Assembly (NCBI RefSeq): GCF_001270065.2
Contig: NZ_LFYT02000003.1
Coordinates: 124,001-188,000 of the forward strand
Direction of reading: 5' to 3'
DNA: 64,000 bases
Source of the DNA: Limnohabitans planktonicus II-D5
GTDB lineage: Bacteria; Pseudomonadota; Gammaproteobacteria; Burkholderiales; Burkholderiaceae_C
Position numbers and translations under genes: made by a program. Positions within the stretch are counted from its first letter, which is position 1. Each line of letters opens with the position of its first letter. Positions 30,890-41,470 of the stretch are shown piece after piece. The notes under the pieces were generated by a model. It ran no database searches. It saw only the letters and a program-made list of their open reading frames with translations, and was not told where the DNA came from.

Positions 30890-30895
30890 TAAAAT
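30890..30895 (+). promoter_or_regulatory. possible -10 box for hisZ-purA
   Basis: TAAAAT lies 30 bases before the hisZ ATG in the gap after the DUF2065 gene. No convincing -35 element is seen, so it may serve only as an internal promoter of the operon. Confidence 0.3.
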
Positions 30896-30924
30896 CTCGT
30901 TTTTAACAGTCCCCCCTTATTCCC

Positions 30925-33431
<2,507 letters not shown>

Positions 33432-33488
33432 GTCTTGGGTCAGGCAAACCGAGCTAGATTTGAAACCCTTATTTTTTGGAGTGACCCC

Positions 33489-34013
33489 ATGTTGACCGAA
33501 GACGGCAAGCATCTGTACGTGAGCTACGACGAGTACCACAACCTGATCGAAAAACTCGCGATCAAAATTCACCAGTCCGGCTGGGAATTCGACACCATTC
33601 TGTGTCTGGCCCGTGGCGGCATGCGCCCCGGCGACATTCTCTCGCGCGTGTTCGACAAACCGCTGGCCATCATGTCCACCAGCTCCTACCGCGCCGACTC
33701 TGGCACGGTGCAGGGCCACTTGGACATCGCCCGCTTCATCACCACACCCAAAGGCGAGATCGCCGGCAAAGTGCTGTTGGTGGACGACCTGGCCGACACG
33801 GGTCACACCCTGCGTGCTGTGGTTGACCAGCTGAAAAACAATTACAAGCCGATCACCGAGCTGCGCACCGCCGTCATCTGGACCAAGGGCGTGTCCACCT
33901 TCAAGCCCGATTACTCGATTGAGGACTTGCCCACCAACCCCTGGATTCACCAGCCTTTCGAGCCGTATGACAGCATGCGCCCCGAAAAGTTGATGGAAAA
34001 GTGGCGCGTTTGA
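33489..34013 (+). CDS. phosphoribosyltransferase, probably purine type
   Basis: A 174-residue type I phosphoribosyltransferase. The PRPP-binding motif is KVLLVDDLADTGHTLR, and an N-terminal LARGGMRPGDILSR loop precedes it. The sequence resembles the hypoxanthine/xanthine-guanine branch (Gpt/Hpt-like) and its position after purA suits purine salvage, but the base cannot be assigned with certainty. TTTTGGAGTGACCCC precedes the ATG. An inverted repeat follows at 34045. Confidence 0.82.
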   Translation: MLTEDGKHLYVSYDEYHNLIEKLAIKIHQSGWEFDTILCLARGGMRPGDILSRVFDKPLAIMSTSSYRADSGTVQGHLDIARFITTPKGEIAGKVLLVDDLADTGHTLRAVVDQLKNNYKPITELRTAVIWTKGVSTFKPDYSIEDLPTNPWIHQPFEPYDSMRPEKLMEKWRV

Positions 34014-34044
34014 GTGGCGTCTAACTTTTCCTGAGTTGACCTCC

Positions 34045-34069
34045 AACAGCCTCCTTAGGGAGGCTGTTT
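34045..34069 (+). terminator. hairpin after the phosphoribosyltransferase gene
   Basis: A perfect 10-bp stem, AACAGCCTCC (34045-34054) with GGAGGCTGTT (34059-34068), and loop TTAG. Only a short T stretch follows (TTTG), so termination may be partial. It ends 17 bases before the metC ATG. Confidence 0.55.
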
Positions 34070-34085
34070 GCATTAGGATGTCCGG

Positions 34086-35342
34086 ATGCAAAAAGACCTC
34101 CAAAATCTGCCCTCCGAGACCAGCGTCACCGGTCTGATTCACCACCCCTACACACCACCTGCCGGGTTCGAAGCGCCACAGCCGGGCGTGTTCAAAGCCT
34201 CGACGGTTTACTTTCCCACCGTGGCCCACATGCGCCAGCGCGAGTGGAAAGACAAATCGGCCTACACCTACGGCCTGCACGGCACGCCCACCACTTATTT
34301 GCTTGAGGAACGTTTGTGCACGCTGGAGGGGGGCTTGCAATGTGTGCTGGTGCCCAGTGGGCTGGCTGCTTTGGCCCTGGTGGCTTTAGCGGTCCTGAAA
34401 ACCGGCGACGAAGTCCTGATTCCGGACAACGCCTACGGCCCCAACAAAGCGCTGGCTGACGGTGAGTTGCGCCACTTCGGCATCACGCACCGCTTTTACG
34501 ACCCGATGGACCCGCAAGATCTGTCCCGGCAGATCACGCCCCGTACCCGCCTGGTGTGGCTAGAAGCGCCCGGCTCGGTCAGCATGGAATTTCCCGATTT
34601 GCCCGAGATGGTGCGCCGCTGCCGCGAGCGCGGTGTCTTGTGCGCCCTGGACAACACCTGGGGCGCTGGCCTGGCCTTCAAGCCTTTTGATTTGCTGGGC
34701 GATGGCGCTGGCGGGGAGGGCAGCTTGGCGGTAGACTTCAGCGCTCATGCGCTCACCAAATACCCGAGCGGCGGTGGCGATGTGCTGATGGGCAGTGTCA
34801 TCACACGCGACGCGGCCTTGCATCTCCAAATCAAACTTTGCCACATGCGCCTGGGCTTGGGCGTGGCGGCCAACGACGCCGAAACTGTGCTGCGCTCCTT
34901 GCCCAGCATTGCGCTGCGTTATGCCGCACATGATCAGACCGCCCGCACCTTGGCCGCCTGGTGGCAAAAGCAGCCGCAATGCGCACAGTTGCTACACCCT
35001 GCTTTTGAAGGTGCGCCCGGTCATGCACATTGGCAGGCCTTGTGTGATCATGCGCCCGGCGCAGGCCTGGCGGCGGGCTTATTCAGCGTCATGATCGATG
35101 CGCGTTTCAGCCAAGCCCAGGTGGATGCCTTCTGTGATGGCCTCAAGCTCTTCAAGATCGGCTACAGCTGGGGAGGCCCTGTGAGCCTGGTGGTGCCCTA
35201 CGACATTGCCTCCATGCGCCAAGCCTGGCCAGGCCATTTGAAGCAGGGCACCTTGGTGCGTTTTTCGACGGGCCTGGAATCGGCGCAGGACCTGATGCTT
35301 GACTTGCATCAAGCCTTGCAGGCGCATTTGCCCATGGCCTGA
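34086..35342 (+). CDS. metC: cystathionine beta-lyase
   Basis: A PLP-dependent Cys/Met metabolism enzyme of 418 residues that cleaves cystathionine to homocysteine, pyruvate and ammonia. The PLP lysine is in SAHALTKYPSGGGDVLMG. Upstream are YTYGLHGTPTTYLLEERL, LVPSGLAALALV and VLCALDNTWGAGLAFKP with the Asp that holds the pyridine nitrogen. The C-terminal KIGYSWGGPVSL loop is of the beta-lyase type. Gamma-lyase or other family activities cannot be fully excluded. CCTTCA and TGAAGG (35345-35362) form a weak hairpin just after the stop. Confidence 0.88.
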   Translation: MQKDLQNLPSETSVTGLIHHPYTPPAGFEAPQPGVFKASTVYFPTVAHMRQREWKDKSAYTYGLHGTPTTYLLEERLCTLEGGLQCVLVPSGLAALALVALAVLKTGDEVLIPDNAYGPNKALADGELRHFGITHRFYDPMDPQDLSRQITPRTRLVWLEAPGSVSMEFPDLPEMVRRCRERGVLCALDNTWGAGLAFKPFDLLGDGAGGEGSLAVDFSAHALTKYPSGGGDVLMGSVITRDAALHLQIKLCHMRLGLGVAANDAETVLRSLPSIALRYAAHDQTARTLAAWWQKQPQCAQLLHPAFEGAPGHAHWQALCDHAPGAGLAAGLFSVMIDARFSQAQVDAFCDGLKLFKIGYSWGGPVSLVVPYDIASMRQAWPGHLKQGTLVRFSTGLESAQDLMLDLHQALQAHLPMA

Positions 35343-35458
35343 TTCCTTCAGACACTTGAAGGACACTTTTGGGTCAGGCCATACTGGTTTACTGGCTGTT
35401 CAAAGTCTACCGGTGGGGCTAATCTGAAATCCCTTGCCATTACAAATGGACTTTTCAC

Positions 35459-36328
35459 ATGAACGCTGACGCCAAGTCCCTTGAATCCGCCCAGGACCCA
35501 GGCCTGCCCACCATGGCCACGCCCTATGTGCCCCCGCCGCCCGTGGGGCCGCGCGCGCACATGCGGCCCTTGGGTTTCTCAGATCCTTTTCGATGGCTGG
35601 CACGGGGCTTGAAGGACATGCGCCAGCACCCGGGCATTGCTCTGTTTTACGGCCTGTGCTTTTGGGGCATGGCGCAAGTGCTGGCCCTGGTGTTCAAGCA
35701 CAAGCCCGAATACACCTTGTCTCTGGTGTCGGGCTGCTTGCTGGTGGGGCCGTTCATGGCCATGGGCTTGTACGAGGTCAGCCGCCAACGCGAGCGCGGC
35801 GAGCGGCCCGAGATGGCGACGTCGCTCATGTGCTGGGTCCAACACATCCGCAGCATGGCCATGCTGGTTTTGGTGCTGATGGTGCTGGAGCTGCTGTGGG
35901 GCAGGGCATCCTTGGTGGTGTTTGCGGTGTTCTTCAACACCGGCATGCCGTCCACCACGGGCGTGATCGAAGCGGTGTTCAACCTGCAAAACCTCGAATT
36001 CTTGATGGTTTACCTGGCGGTGGGTGGCGTGTTCGCCGCCTTGGTTTATGGCCTGTCGGTGGTGTCCATCCCCATGATTTTGGACCGCGACACCGATGCG
36101 ATTTCGGCCGTGATCACCAGCTTGCGGGTGGTTTTTTCGCACCCGGGCGTGATGCTGCTGTGGGGTCTGCTGCTCAGTGTGCTGGTACTCGCGGCCTTGT
36201 GGCCTTGGGCGCTGGGCATCATCGTGGTGGGGCCGTGGCTGGGTCATGCCAGCTGGCATGCCTACCGGGGCTGTGTCGAGTGGGAAGAAAACCCTGAAGA
36301 AGCTGTTACATTGGGCAGCTCAAATTAA
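35459..36328 (+). CDS. DUF2189 integral membrane protein
   Basis: A 289-residue inner-membrane protein with about six hydrophobic helices after a Pro-rich soluble start (TPYVPPPPVGPRAHMRPLGF). The block DPFRWLARGLKDMRQHPGIAL and the closing WLGHASWHAYRGCVEW are characteristic of the DUF2189 family, annotated elsewhere as predicted integral membrane protein. Function unknown. It is eleven bases ahead of the small Lys-rich gene, and the two may be co-transcribed. Confidence 0.82.
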   Translation: MNADAKSLESAQDPGLPTMATPYVPPPPVGPRAHMRPLGFSDPFRWLARGLKDMRQHPGIALFYGLCFWGMAQVLALVFKHKPEYTLSLVSGCLLVGPFMAMGLYEVSRQRERGERPEMATSLMCWVQHIRSMAMLVLVLMVLELLWGRASLVVFAVFFNTGMPSTTGVIEAVFNLQNLEFLMVYLAVGGVFAALVYGLSVVSIPMILDRDTDAISAVITSLRVVFSHPGVMLLWGLLLSVLVLAALWPWALGIIVVGPWLGHASWHAYRGCVEWEENPEEAVTLGSSN

Positions 36329-36338
36329 AGGAGCCATC

Positions 36339-36536
36339 TTGGCCACACCCAACTACGGATTCGAAAAACGCCAGAAAGAACTGGCCAAGAAACGCAAAAA
36401 AGAAGACAAGCTCAAAGCCAAGTCCGACCGCAAGTCGGGCTTGCTGCCTGAAGACGGTTCTGAGGTTGATGGCGAGGTGAATGATGCGGGCACTGCGGCG
36501 CCCGATGCGGCGGATTCAAATGTGCCAGCTGCCTGA
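36339..36536 (+). CDS. small lysine-rich protein, TTG start
   Basis: A 65-residue protein whose true start is probably TTG at 36339, because AAAGGAG (36327-36333) is placed correctly and the upstream frame runs back into the DUF2189 gene. The N-terminal part, ATPNYGFEKRQKELAKKRKK, is strongly basic and helical. The C-terminal half is acidic and Ala-rich. Short proteins opening with a YGFEKRQ-K motif recur in Burkholderiales to my knowledge, with no assigned role. A nucleic-acid or ribosome contact would fit the charge but is speculation. Confidence 0.7.
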   Translation: MATPNYGFEKRQKELAKKRKKEDKLKAKSDRKSGLLPEDGSEVDGEVNDAGTAAPDAADSNVPAA

Positions 36537-36555
36537 CACGGCTGTCTGTTAACAC

Positions 36556-37614
36556 TTACGGGACTTGCACCAGCTCACGCGCCAAAACCAGCATGTCTGC
36601 CATGCTGTGGCTCGCTGGGGTGACCAGCGGGGCTTGGGTGTAGTGCACAAAGTTGTGGCCCGTCGATGTCTCGTAGCCCGGGTCGTAGTGGCCTGAAAGC
36701 AACTCGGTCACCACCTCGCGCATTTCTCCCCGTTCAATCTGCTCTTGCCAGCCTTGCACCACGGCCTTGCCGCGCAGGGCCGTCAAGCGCTCCAAGCGGT
36801 CGGCAAACAAGGCGCGGTCTTGCGTGAAAAACGCATAGTCTTCCAGTAGCAAATTCACCCGGTTTTCCAGCGATAAATCGACGCGCAGGCAAGGGCTGGC
36901 ACGCATGGCCACCATCAACTCGGCAGGCACTGCCAAGTTGCCCACTTTCTTGCTTTCGGCTTCCACAAACACCGGGCGATTGGCGCTGAAACCGCGCAAA
37001 GCGTCCCACACCTGCGTGTCAAATGCCTTTTGCGTGGGCTGCGGCGTGCCGGGGATCAGGCCCAGCACCGAGCTGCGGTGGCAGGCAATGGCCTCCAGGT
37101 CCAGCACCTGCGCACCTTCTTGCGCCAGTGCTTGCAACAGTCGCGTTTTGCCAGAACCGGTGGGCCCGCACAGCACCTTGAATTGCAGGCGCTGCGCCTG
37201 TCGCGGTGTGTCTTCCATCACCGCTTTGCGAAAGGCTTTGTAGCCGCCTTCGATCAGGTGCACCTTGAAGCCGATTTGCCCCAGGATCAGCGCCAGCGAG
37301 TTGCTGCGCTTGCCCCCGCGCCAGCAGTACACCAGCGGCTGCCAGTTTTTGGGCTTGTCCATCACCTGGGTTTCGATGTGGCGGGCGATGTTTTTAGCCA
37401 CCAGCGCTGCGCCCACTTTTTGCGCTTCGAAGGGGTTGACCTGTTTGTACAGCGTGCCGACCCGGATACGCTCTTCGTTGTTGAGCGAGGGCCAGCTCAG
37501 GGCGCCGGGCAGGTGGTCTTCGGCGTGTTCGCCTTCGGAGCGCGCGTCGAGGAGGGCGTCAAACTGGTTCAGTTGGGCCATGGCTTGTTCGGCCGAGATC
37601 AGGTGAACGCTCAT
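36556..37614 (-). CDS. mnmH: tRNA 2-selenouridine synthase
   Basis: A 352-residue two-domain enzyme (also SelU/YbbB) that replaces sulfur with selenium in the wobble 2-thiouridine of some tRNAs, via a geranylated intermediate. The N-terminal rhodanese domain carries Cys97 in VYCWRGGKRSNSL. The C-terminal P-loop domain has GPTGSGKT (150-157). It needs selenophosphate from SelD, which is not in this window. The start overlaps the tesA stop by four bases on the minus strand. Confidence 0.93.
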   Translation of the reverse strand: MSVHLISAEQAMAQLNQFDALLDARSEGEHAEDHLPGALSWPSLNNEERIRVGTLYKQVNPFEAQKVGAALVAKNIARHIETQVMDKPKNWQPLVYCWRGGKRSNSLALILGQIGFKVHLIEGGYKAFRKAVMEDTPRQAQRLQFKVLCGPTGSGKTRLLQALAQEGAQVLDLEAIACHRSSVLGLIPGTPQPTQKAFDTQVWDALRGFSANRPVFVEAESKKVGNLAVPAELMVAMRASPCLRVDLSLENRVNLLLEDYAFFTQDRALFADRLERLTALRGKAVVQGWQEQIERGEMREVVTELLSGHYDPGYETSTGHNFVHYTQAPLVTPASHSMADMLVLARELVQVP

Positions 37615-38261
37615 TTCAGTTGTTTCTTCAAGGTGGGCCAGACGTTGGCCAGCATGCGCGGTTGCGCCGCTTCATTGGGGTGGATGCGGTCGGCCTGGAA
37701 CCATTTGAGCGGCTCGGGGTCGTCGCCTACGCCTTTTAAAAAGAAGGGCACCAGCGCCGCCTTTTGGCTTTTGGCCACTTGGACGTAGGCGGCTTCAAAC
37801 TGACGGGCCATGTCGGGGCCGTAGTTGGGCGGCATTTGCATGCCCAGCAGCAGCACCTGGGCTCCGGCCGCTTGGGCTTGTTGGGTCATGGCCAGCAAAT
37901 TGCCTTGTGTCATGTTCATGGGCAGGCCGCGCATGGCGTCGTTGCCGCCCAGCTCAATGACCACATGGCTGGGTTGGTGGCGCTTGATCAAGGCGGGCAG
38001 CCGTGAGCGCCCGCCCGAAGTGGTGTCGCCGCTGATGCTGGCGTTGATGACTTCCACGCCAGGCTTTTCTTGCGCCAATTGTTTTTGCAACAAGGCCACC
38101 CAGCCTGTGCCCCGGGCCAGGCCGTACTCGGCGCTCAAAGAGTCACCCAGCACCAAAATGCGTTGCGCTGAAGTGGCTTGGACCGACGCGGCAAAGCCCC
38201 AGCCGGCAAGGGCCAGCAGGGTCCAGTTAAAGTGGCGACGTCTCAACAAAGGTTTGTGCAT
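37611..38261 (-). CDS. tesA: TesA-like arylesterase/lysophospholipase, SGNH hydrolase
   Basis: A GDSL-type esterase of 216 residues with a probable signal sequence (about 1-30, ending SVQATSAQ). The four SGNH blocks are present: GDSLS with Ser41, the Gly in ISGDTTSGG, GGND in IELGGNDAM, and the Asp-His pair in ADRIHPNEAAQ. Substrates of the family include acyl-CoA thioesters, lysophospholipids and aryl esters in the periplasm. The ATG at 38261 overlaps, on the opposite strand, the ATG of the divergent ABC gene. Longer in-frame starts run through the ABC coding sequence and are not credible, apart from Met codons at 38276/38273. Confidence 0.88.
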   Translation of the reverse strand: MHKPLLRRRHFNWTLLALAGWGFAASVQATSAQRILVLGDSLSAEYGLARGTGWVALLQKQLAQEKPGVEVINASISGDTTSGGRSRLPALIKRHQPSHVVIELGGNDAMRGLPMNMTQGNLLAMTQQAQAAGAQVLLLGMQMPPNYGPDMARQFEAAYVQVAKSQKAALVPFFLKGVGDDPEPLKWFQADRIHPNEAAQPRMLANVWPTLKKQLK

Positions 38262-38949
38262 GCCTGAATCCATCATTGCCGTGCGTGGCGTTTCTAAAAG
38301 TGTGCAAGATGCCAGTGGGCAACTGGACATTTTGCGCGATATCGATTTCTCATTGAACGCCGGGGAAACTGCCGCCATTGTCGGTGCTTCTGGCTCGGGC
38401 AAAAGCACTTTGCTCGCCATCCTCGCGGGCCTGGACACGCCAAGCAGCGGGCAGGTGGTGCTGGCAGGGCAGTCGCTGTTTGATTTGTCCGAAGACCAAC
38501 GCGCCGCTGTGCGGGCCCAGCATGTGGGTTTTGTGTTCCAGAGCTTTCAGCTCATGCCCAACCTCACCGCGCTCGAAAACGTGATGCTGCCCCTTGAGCT
38601 GGCCGATCGGCCGGATGCCCGCAGCACCGCCACGGCCATGCTGCAGCGTGTAGGTCTGGGCGAGCGCCTGAAACACCTGCCCAAAGTCTTGTCGGGCGGT
38701 GAGCAGCAACGTGTGGCTCTGGCCCGCGCATTTGTGGTGCAGCCTGATCTGCTGCTGGCCGACGAGCCCACAGGCAGCCTGGACCACGCCACGGGCGAAG
38801 CCATCATGGACCTGATGTTCGCGCTCAACCGCGAGCAGGGCACCACCTTGGTGCTGGTCACGCACGACCGCCAGTTGGCCGCACGTTGCGAGCGCAGCCT
38901 GGTGATTCAGGCCGGACGGTTGACAGAAACGATCAGCGATCGCGTCTGA
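38260..38949 (+). CDS. YbbA-like ABC transporter ATP-binding protein
   Basis: A 229-residue ATPase of the LolD/MacB/YbbA class. Walker A is GASGSGKS (42-49), the signature is LSGGEQQRVALARAF, Walker B is DLLLADEPTGSLD, and the switch His is in VLVTHDRQLA. In E. coli ybbA is also divergent from tesA and is followed by a large permease gene, ybbP. Here no permease follows: downstream is 586 bases of noncoding repeat-bearing DNA. The partner must lie elsewhere or be lost. Start codons of the two divergent genes overlap at 38259-38262. Confidence 0.87.
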   Translation: MPESIIAVRGVSKSVQDASGQLDILRDIDFSLNAGETAAIVGASGSGKSTLLAILAGLDTPSSGQVVLAGQSLFDLSEDQRAAVRAQHVGFVFQSFQLMPNLTALENVMLPLELADRPDARSTATAMLQRVGLGERLKHLPKVLSGGEQQRVALARAFVVQPDLLLADEPTGSLDHATGEAIMDLMFALNREQGTTLVLVTHDRQLAARCERSLVIQAGRLTETISDRV

Positions 38950-39182
38950 AACCACTCTGTGCAGACGACCGGCAGTTGATGTTTGTGATCGTTTTTCGCG
39001 GTGGGTCGCCGCTCCTCGAGCCCCCGTGAAGGCGTGTAAACAACAGCTTGAGAGTCCGTGTCGGGGTCAGCCAGGGCCAAGTAGTCGAAGTTCACTGCGT
39101 CGCTGTGAGCTTGGGTGGGGAGCAACCACAGACGAACTGGCGTTGTGCGGTAAAGCGAACCCGATTCGGCTGGGCGGGGCGA

Positions 39183-39254
39183 TCCTTGTGCATCCTGAAC
39201 GCAGTGAGCACGAAGACGCTCAACTTGTGGGTGACACCGCTGAGCGCCCGATGG
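39183..39254 (+). repeat. repeat fragment shared with 50497-50572
   Basis: The run GTGAGCACGAAGACGCTCA, followed by CTTGTGGGTGA and CCCGATGGCACA, recurs at 50.5 kb with scattered mismatches and no gaps of note. Both copies lie between genes. Conceptual translation gives similar peptides in both, but there is no start site or family to support a gene. Confidence 0.65.
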
Positions 39255-39264
39255 CACATCCATG

Positions 39265-39290
39265 GTCGGGGTCTTCGAGCATCGACCTAC
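39265..39290 (-). repeat. half copy of the 68-bp hairpin unit
   Basis: The sequence GTCGGGGTCTTCGAGC followed by ATCGACCTAC is the reverse complement of the right arm of the 68-bp units at 53.3 kb, with a few changes. The other arm is not found here. Confidence 0.55.
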
Positions 39291-39311
39291 AACATCGTTG
39301 AGCATTGAAAA

Positions 39312-39331
39312 CTTCACAGGGCCGAATCAAT
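39312..39331 (+). repeat. solo end of the 174-bp palindromic element
   Basis: CTTCACAGGGCCGAATCAAT closely matches the right terminus of the full elements (for example CTTCATCGGGCCGAATCAAT in reverse orientation at 53694). No body or second end is present. Confidence 0.55.
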
Positions 39332-39535
39332 GGGTTAAATACGCGCTGATTTGCTCTGGACTCCAAATCTCTTTCATTTTGTGATGGCCGGTGAGCATGT
39401 GAAAAATGTTTCATGGGTGTATGCCAACTCATGGGGTCATTCCAGCACCCAGACGGTCGCTTTTCAGTGGCCACCGTGCGATGTGCAGGTGTTTTCTTGA
39501 GGCATGATCGGCAACCCACATTTCCTCCAGCGCTC

Positions 39536-40033
39536 ATGACTGACCACACCTCTGACATCCCCCTGATTCAAGAACCTCGCCTCTGGCAAAACGAGCAATG
39601 GACCGCCCAGGTCATCAAAAACGACGATGACGACGGCTGGGCGGTGGCCATGTTCAAGTCGGGGGAGTCCGAGCCTGCTCTGGTCGGCCCCTGGACCATG
39701 GGCCGCGACAAGAAGAACCCTAAGCCGCTCGACGGCTCGGCCTTCATCACCTTGGTGAAAACCGCCAGCGAATTTGTGCGCCGCAGCGAGCAGCAGCTGC
39801 ATGCGCAGCTGCACCAGTCGGTGATTGTCAACGGTCAAGGGCAGGGCCGCGTGACGGTGCTGCTGGACATCGTGCCGGACGAGGACAACCCCTATGCCAT
39901 GTTGAGTGCGCAGGACGAAGGGGGCGACATGCTGGCCGAGGTCAAGGTCGATGCCGGTTTCAAGCTCAACCGCCAGACCGCCCAAGCTTGGGTGGATGCC
40001 GATTTCGCCAAACCGGCCAGCGGTCGGCGATAA
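39536..40033 (+). CDS. conserved hypothetical protein
   Basis: A 165-residue soluble protein opening MTDHTSDIPLIQEPRLWQNE. It has an acidic stretch NDDDDGW, then VGPWTMGRDKKNPKPLDGSA, and a mixed alpha/beta C-terminus. There is no signal peptide or membrane helix. I do not recognise a named family, though proteins of this kind seem to be common in Comamonadaceae. The start at 39536 is chosen because the 41 upstream codons read into repeat-rich noncoding DNA. It is convergent with amiC. Confidence 0.68.
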   Translation: MTDHTSDIPLIQEPRLWQNEQWTAQVIKNDDDDGWAVAMFKSGESEPALVGPWTMGRDKKNPKPLDGSAFITLVKTASEFVRRSEQQLHAQLHQSVIVNGQGQGRVTVLLDIVPDEDNPYAMLSAQDEGGDMLAEVKVDAGFKLNRQTAQAWVDADFAKPASGRR

Positions 40034-40063
40034 AAGTCGGCGAAAAAAAGGAACGCTTAGCCC

Positions 40064-41470
40064 TCACATGGCCCGGTTGCGCGCCAGCGGCGGGTTGCGT
40101 GCGAAGTAATGCACGATGCCGCGCATCAGCGCATCGGTCAGTTGCTGCTGGTAGGCGTCGCTGCGCAGTTTTTCTTCTTCTTGCGGATTGCTGATGAAGG
40201 CGGTTTCGACCAGCACGCTAGGGATGTCGGGGGCTTTGAGTACCGCGAAACCGGCTTGTTCAACACGGGGCTTGTGCAGGCGGCCCACGCCGCCAATTTC
40301 GCGCAACAAGCTGCCGCCCAATTGCAGACTGTCCTTGATTTGTGCGGCAGTGCTCATGTCCAGCATGGCGCGCTGCACTTGCGCGTCTTGAGCCCCAAGA
40401 TTGAGACCACCGATCAGGTCGGCTTTGTTTTCCTTTTGCGCCATCCAGCGGGCAGCGCTGCTCGAAGCTGCGCCTTGGCTGAGTGCGAACACGCTGGCAC
40501 CGCTGGCTTGGGGCGTAAAAAATGCGTCAGCATGGATGCTGACAAACAAATCGGCTTGCACACGTCGGGCCTTTTGCACCCGCACATGCAGGGGCACAAA
40601 AAAGTCGGCGTCGCGCGTCAAGAATGCCCGCATGGGGCTGCCATTGACGCTGCTGGCGTTGATGCGGTCACGCAGCAGTTTGGCAATTTTCAGCACCACG
40701 TCTTTTTCCCGCGTGCCGCCAGGCCCCACGGCACCTGGGTCTTCACCGCCGTGACCGGGGTCCAGGGCAATCACGATGAGCCGGTCTGTGGACTTGCCCG
40801 TGGCCGCTCTGGGGGGATGGTTGGGACTGTCCATCTCGGCTCCGGGGGGCTCGAAGCCTTGCTTGCGGGTGGAGGGGGCGGGCACCAGGGGCACTGAGGG
40901 CGCGGTGGGCGCGGCGGTAGGCAGGCTTTGCCGAGCGATCAACTCGCCCAAAGGGTCATTCAGCGGCGAAGGCGTGGGCAGTTGACCTGCAGCCGCAGGT
41001 TCAGCCTTTGCCAGGATGCGCTCTTGGATGAGTTGCTCCAGGGGGTCAATGGCTTTGCTGGGGTACAGATCGAGCACCAGCCGGTGCGCATAGTTGGCCA
41101 CCGGCTGCAAGGTGAACACCTGTGGGGCGATGGGGCGTTTGAGGTCGATCACCAGTCGCACCACGCCGGGGCTGAACTGGCCCACTCGGATACCTGCAAT
41201 GTTGGGGTCTGAGGCCTGCACTTTGCCCACCAGTTCGCGCAAGGCGGCATTGAGTTCCATGTCTTCAATGTCGACTGCGAGCCGGGGAGGCGACTGGATG
41301 AAGGTTTGCCGGGTTTTCAGCGCCGTGTCTGATTCAAGGGTGACGCGGCTGTAGTCGGGCGCAGGCCAGATGCGCACGGCCAGCATGCTGGCGCCGCGCG
41401 CCAAGTGCGAGACCCCCAGGCTCAGCACCACGAGCCCGGTTTGCAGGAGTTGGCGACGGTCAATCGGCAT
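40064..41470 (-). CDS. amiC: N-acetylmuramoyl-L-alanine amidase AmiC-type
   Basis: A 468-residue septal amidase. It has a twin-arginine type leader (RRQLLQTG at 5-12), then an AMIN domain (about 28-135) for septal targeting, a low-complexity linker, and an Amidase_3 zinc domain (about 228-462). Zinc ligands fall in VIALDPGHGGEDPGA (His), in the Glu of GGTREKDVVL and in FVSIHADAF (His), with the catalytic Glu in LVETAFISN. It splits peptidoglycan between daughter cells. Its 5' end overlaps the tsaE 3' end by eleven bases, a pairing (tsaE-amiC) common in proteobacteria. Confidence 0.93.
   Translation of the reverse strand: MPIDRRQLLQTGLVVLSLGVSHLARGASMLAVRIWPAPDYSRVTLESDTALKTRQTFIQSPPRLAVDIEDMELNAALRELVGKVQASDPNIAGIRVGQFSPGVVRLVIDLKRPIAPQVFTLQPVANYAHRLVLDLYPSKAIDPLEQLIQERILAKAEPAAAGQLPTPSPLNDPLGELIARQSLPTAAPTAPSVPLVPAPSTRKQGFEPPGAEMDSPNHPPRAATGKSTDRLIVIALDPGHGGEDPGAVGPGGTREKDVVLKIAKLLRDRINASSVNGSPMRAFLTRDADFFVPLHVRVQKARRVQADLFVSIHADAFFTPQASGASVFALSQGAASSSAARWMAQKENKADLIGGLNLGAQDAQVQRAMLDMSTAAQIKDSLQLGGSLLREIGGVGRLHKPRVEQAGFAVLKAPDIPSVLVETAFISNPQEEEKLRSDAYQQQLTDALMRGIVHYFARNPPLARNRAM

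Larger units (their letters stand above)
38950..39535. other. 586-base noncoding stretch with repeat fragments
   Basis: No credible gene. Short frames on both strands lack family features. It contains a shared repeat fragment (39183-39254), a half copy of the 68-bp hairpin unit (39265-39290), and one end of the 174-bp palindromic element (39312-39331). The first 200 bases hold nothing I can identify. Confidence 0.6.

Noticed and set aside
38907-39317. 136-codon minus-strand frame after ybbA
   Set aside because: It spans repeat debris and the ybbA 3' end, with no family features.
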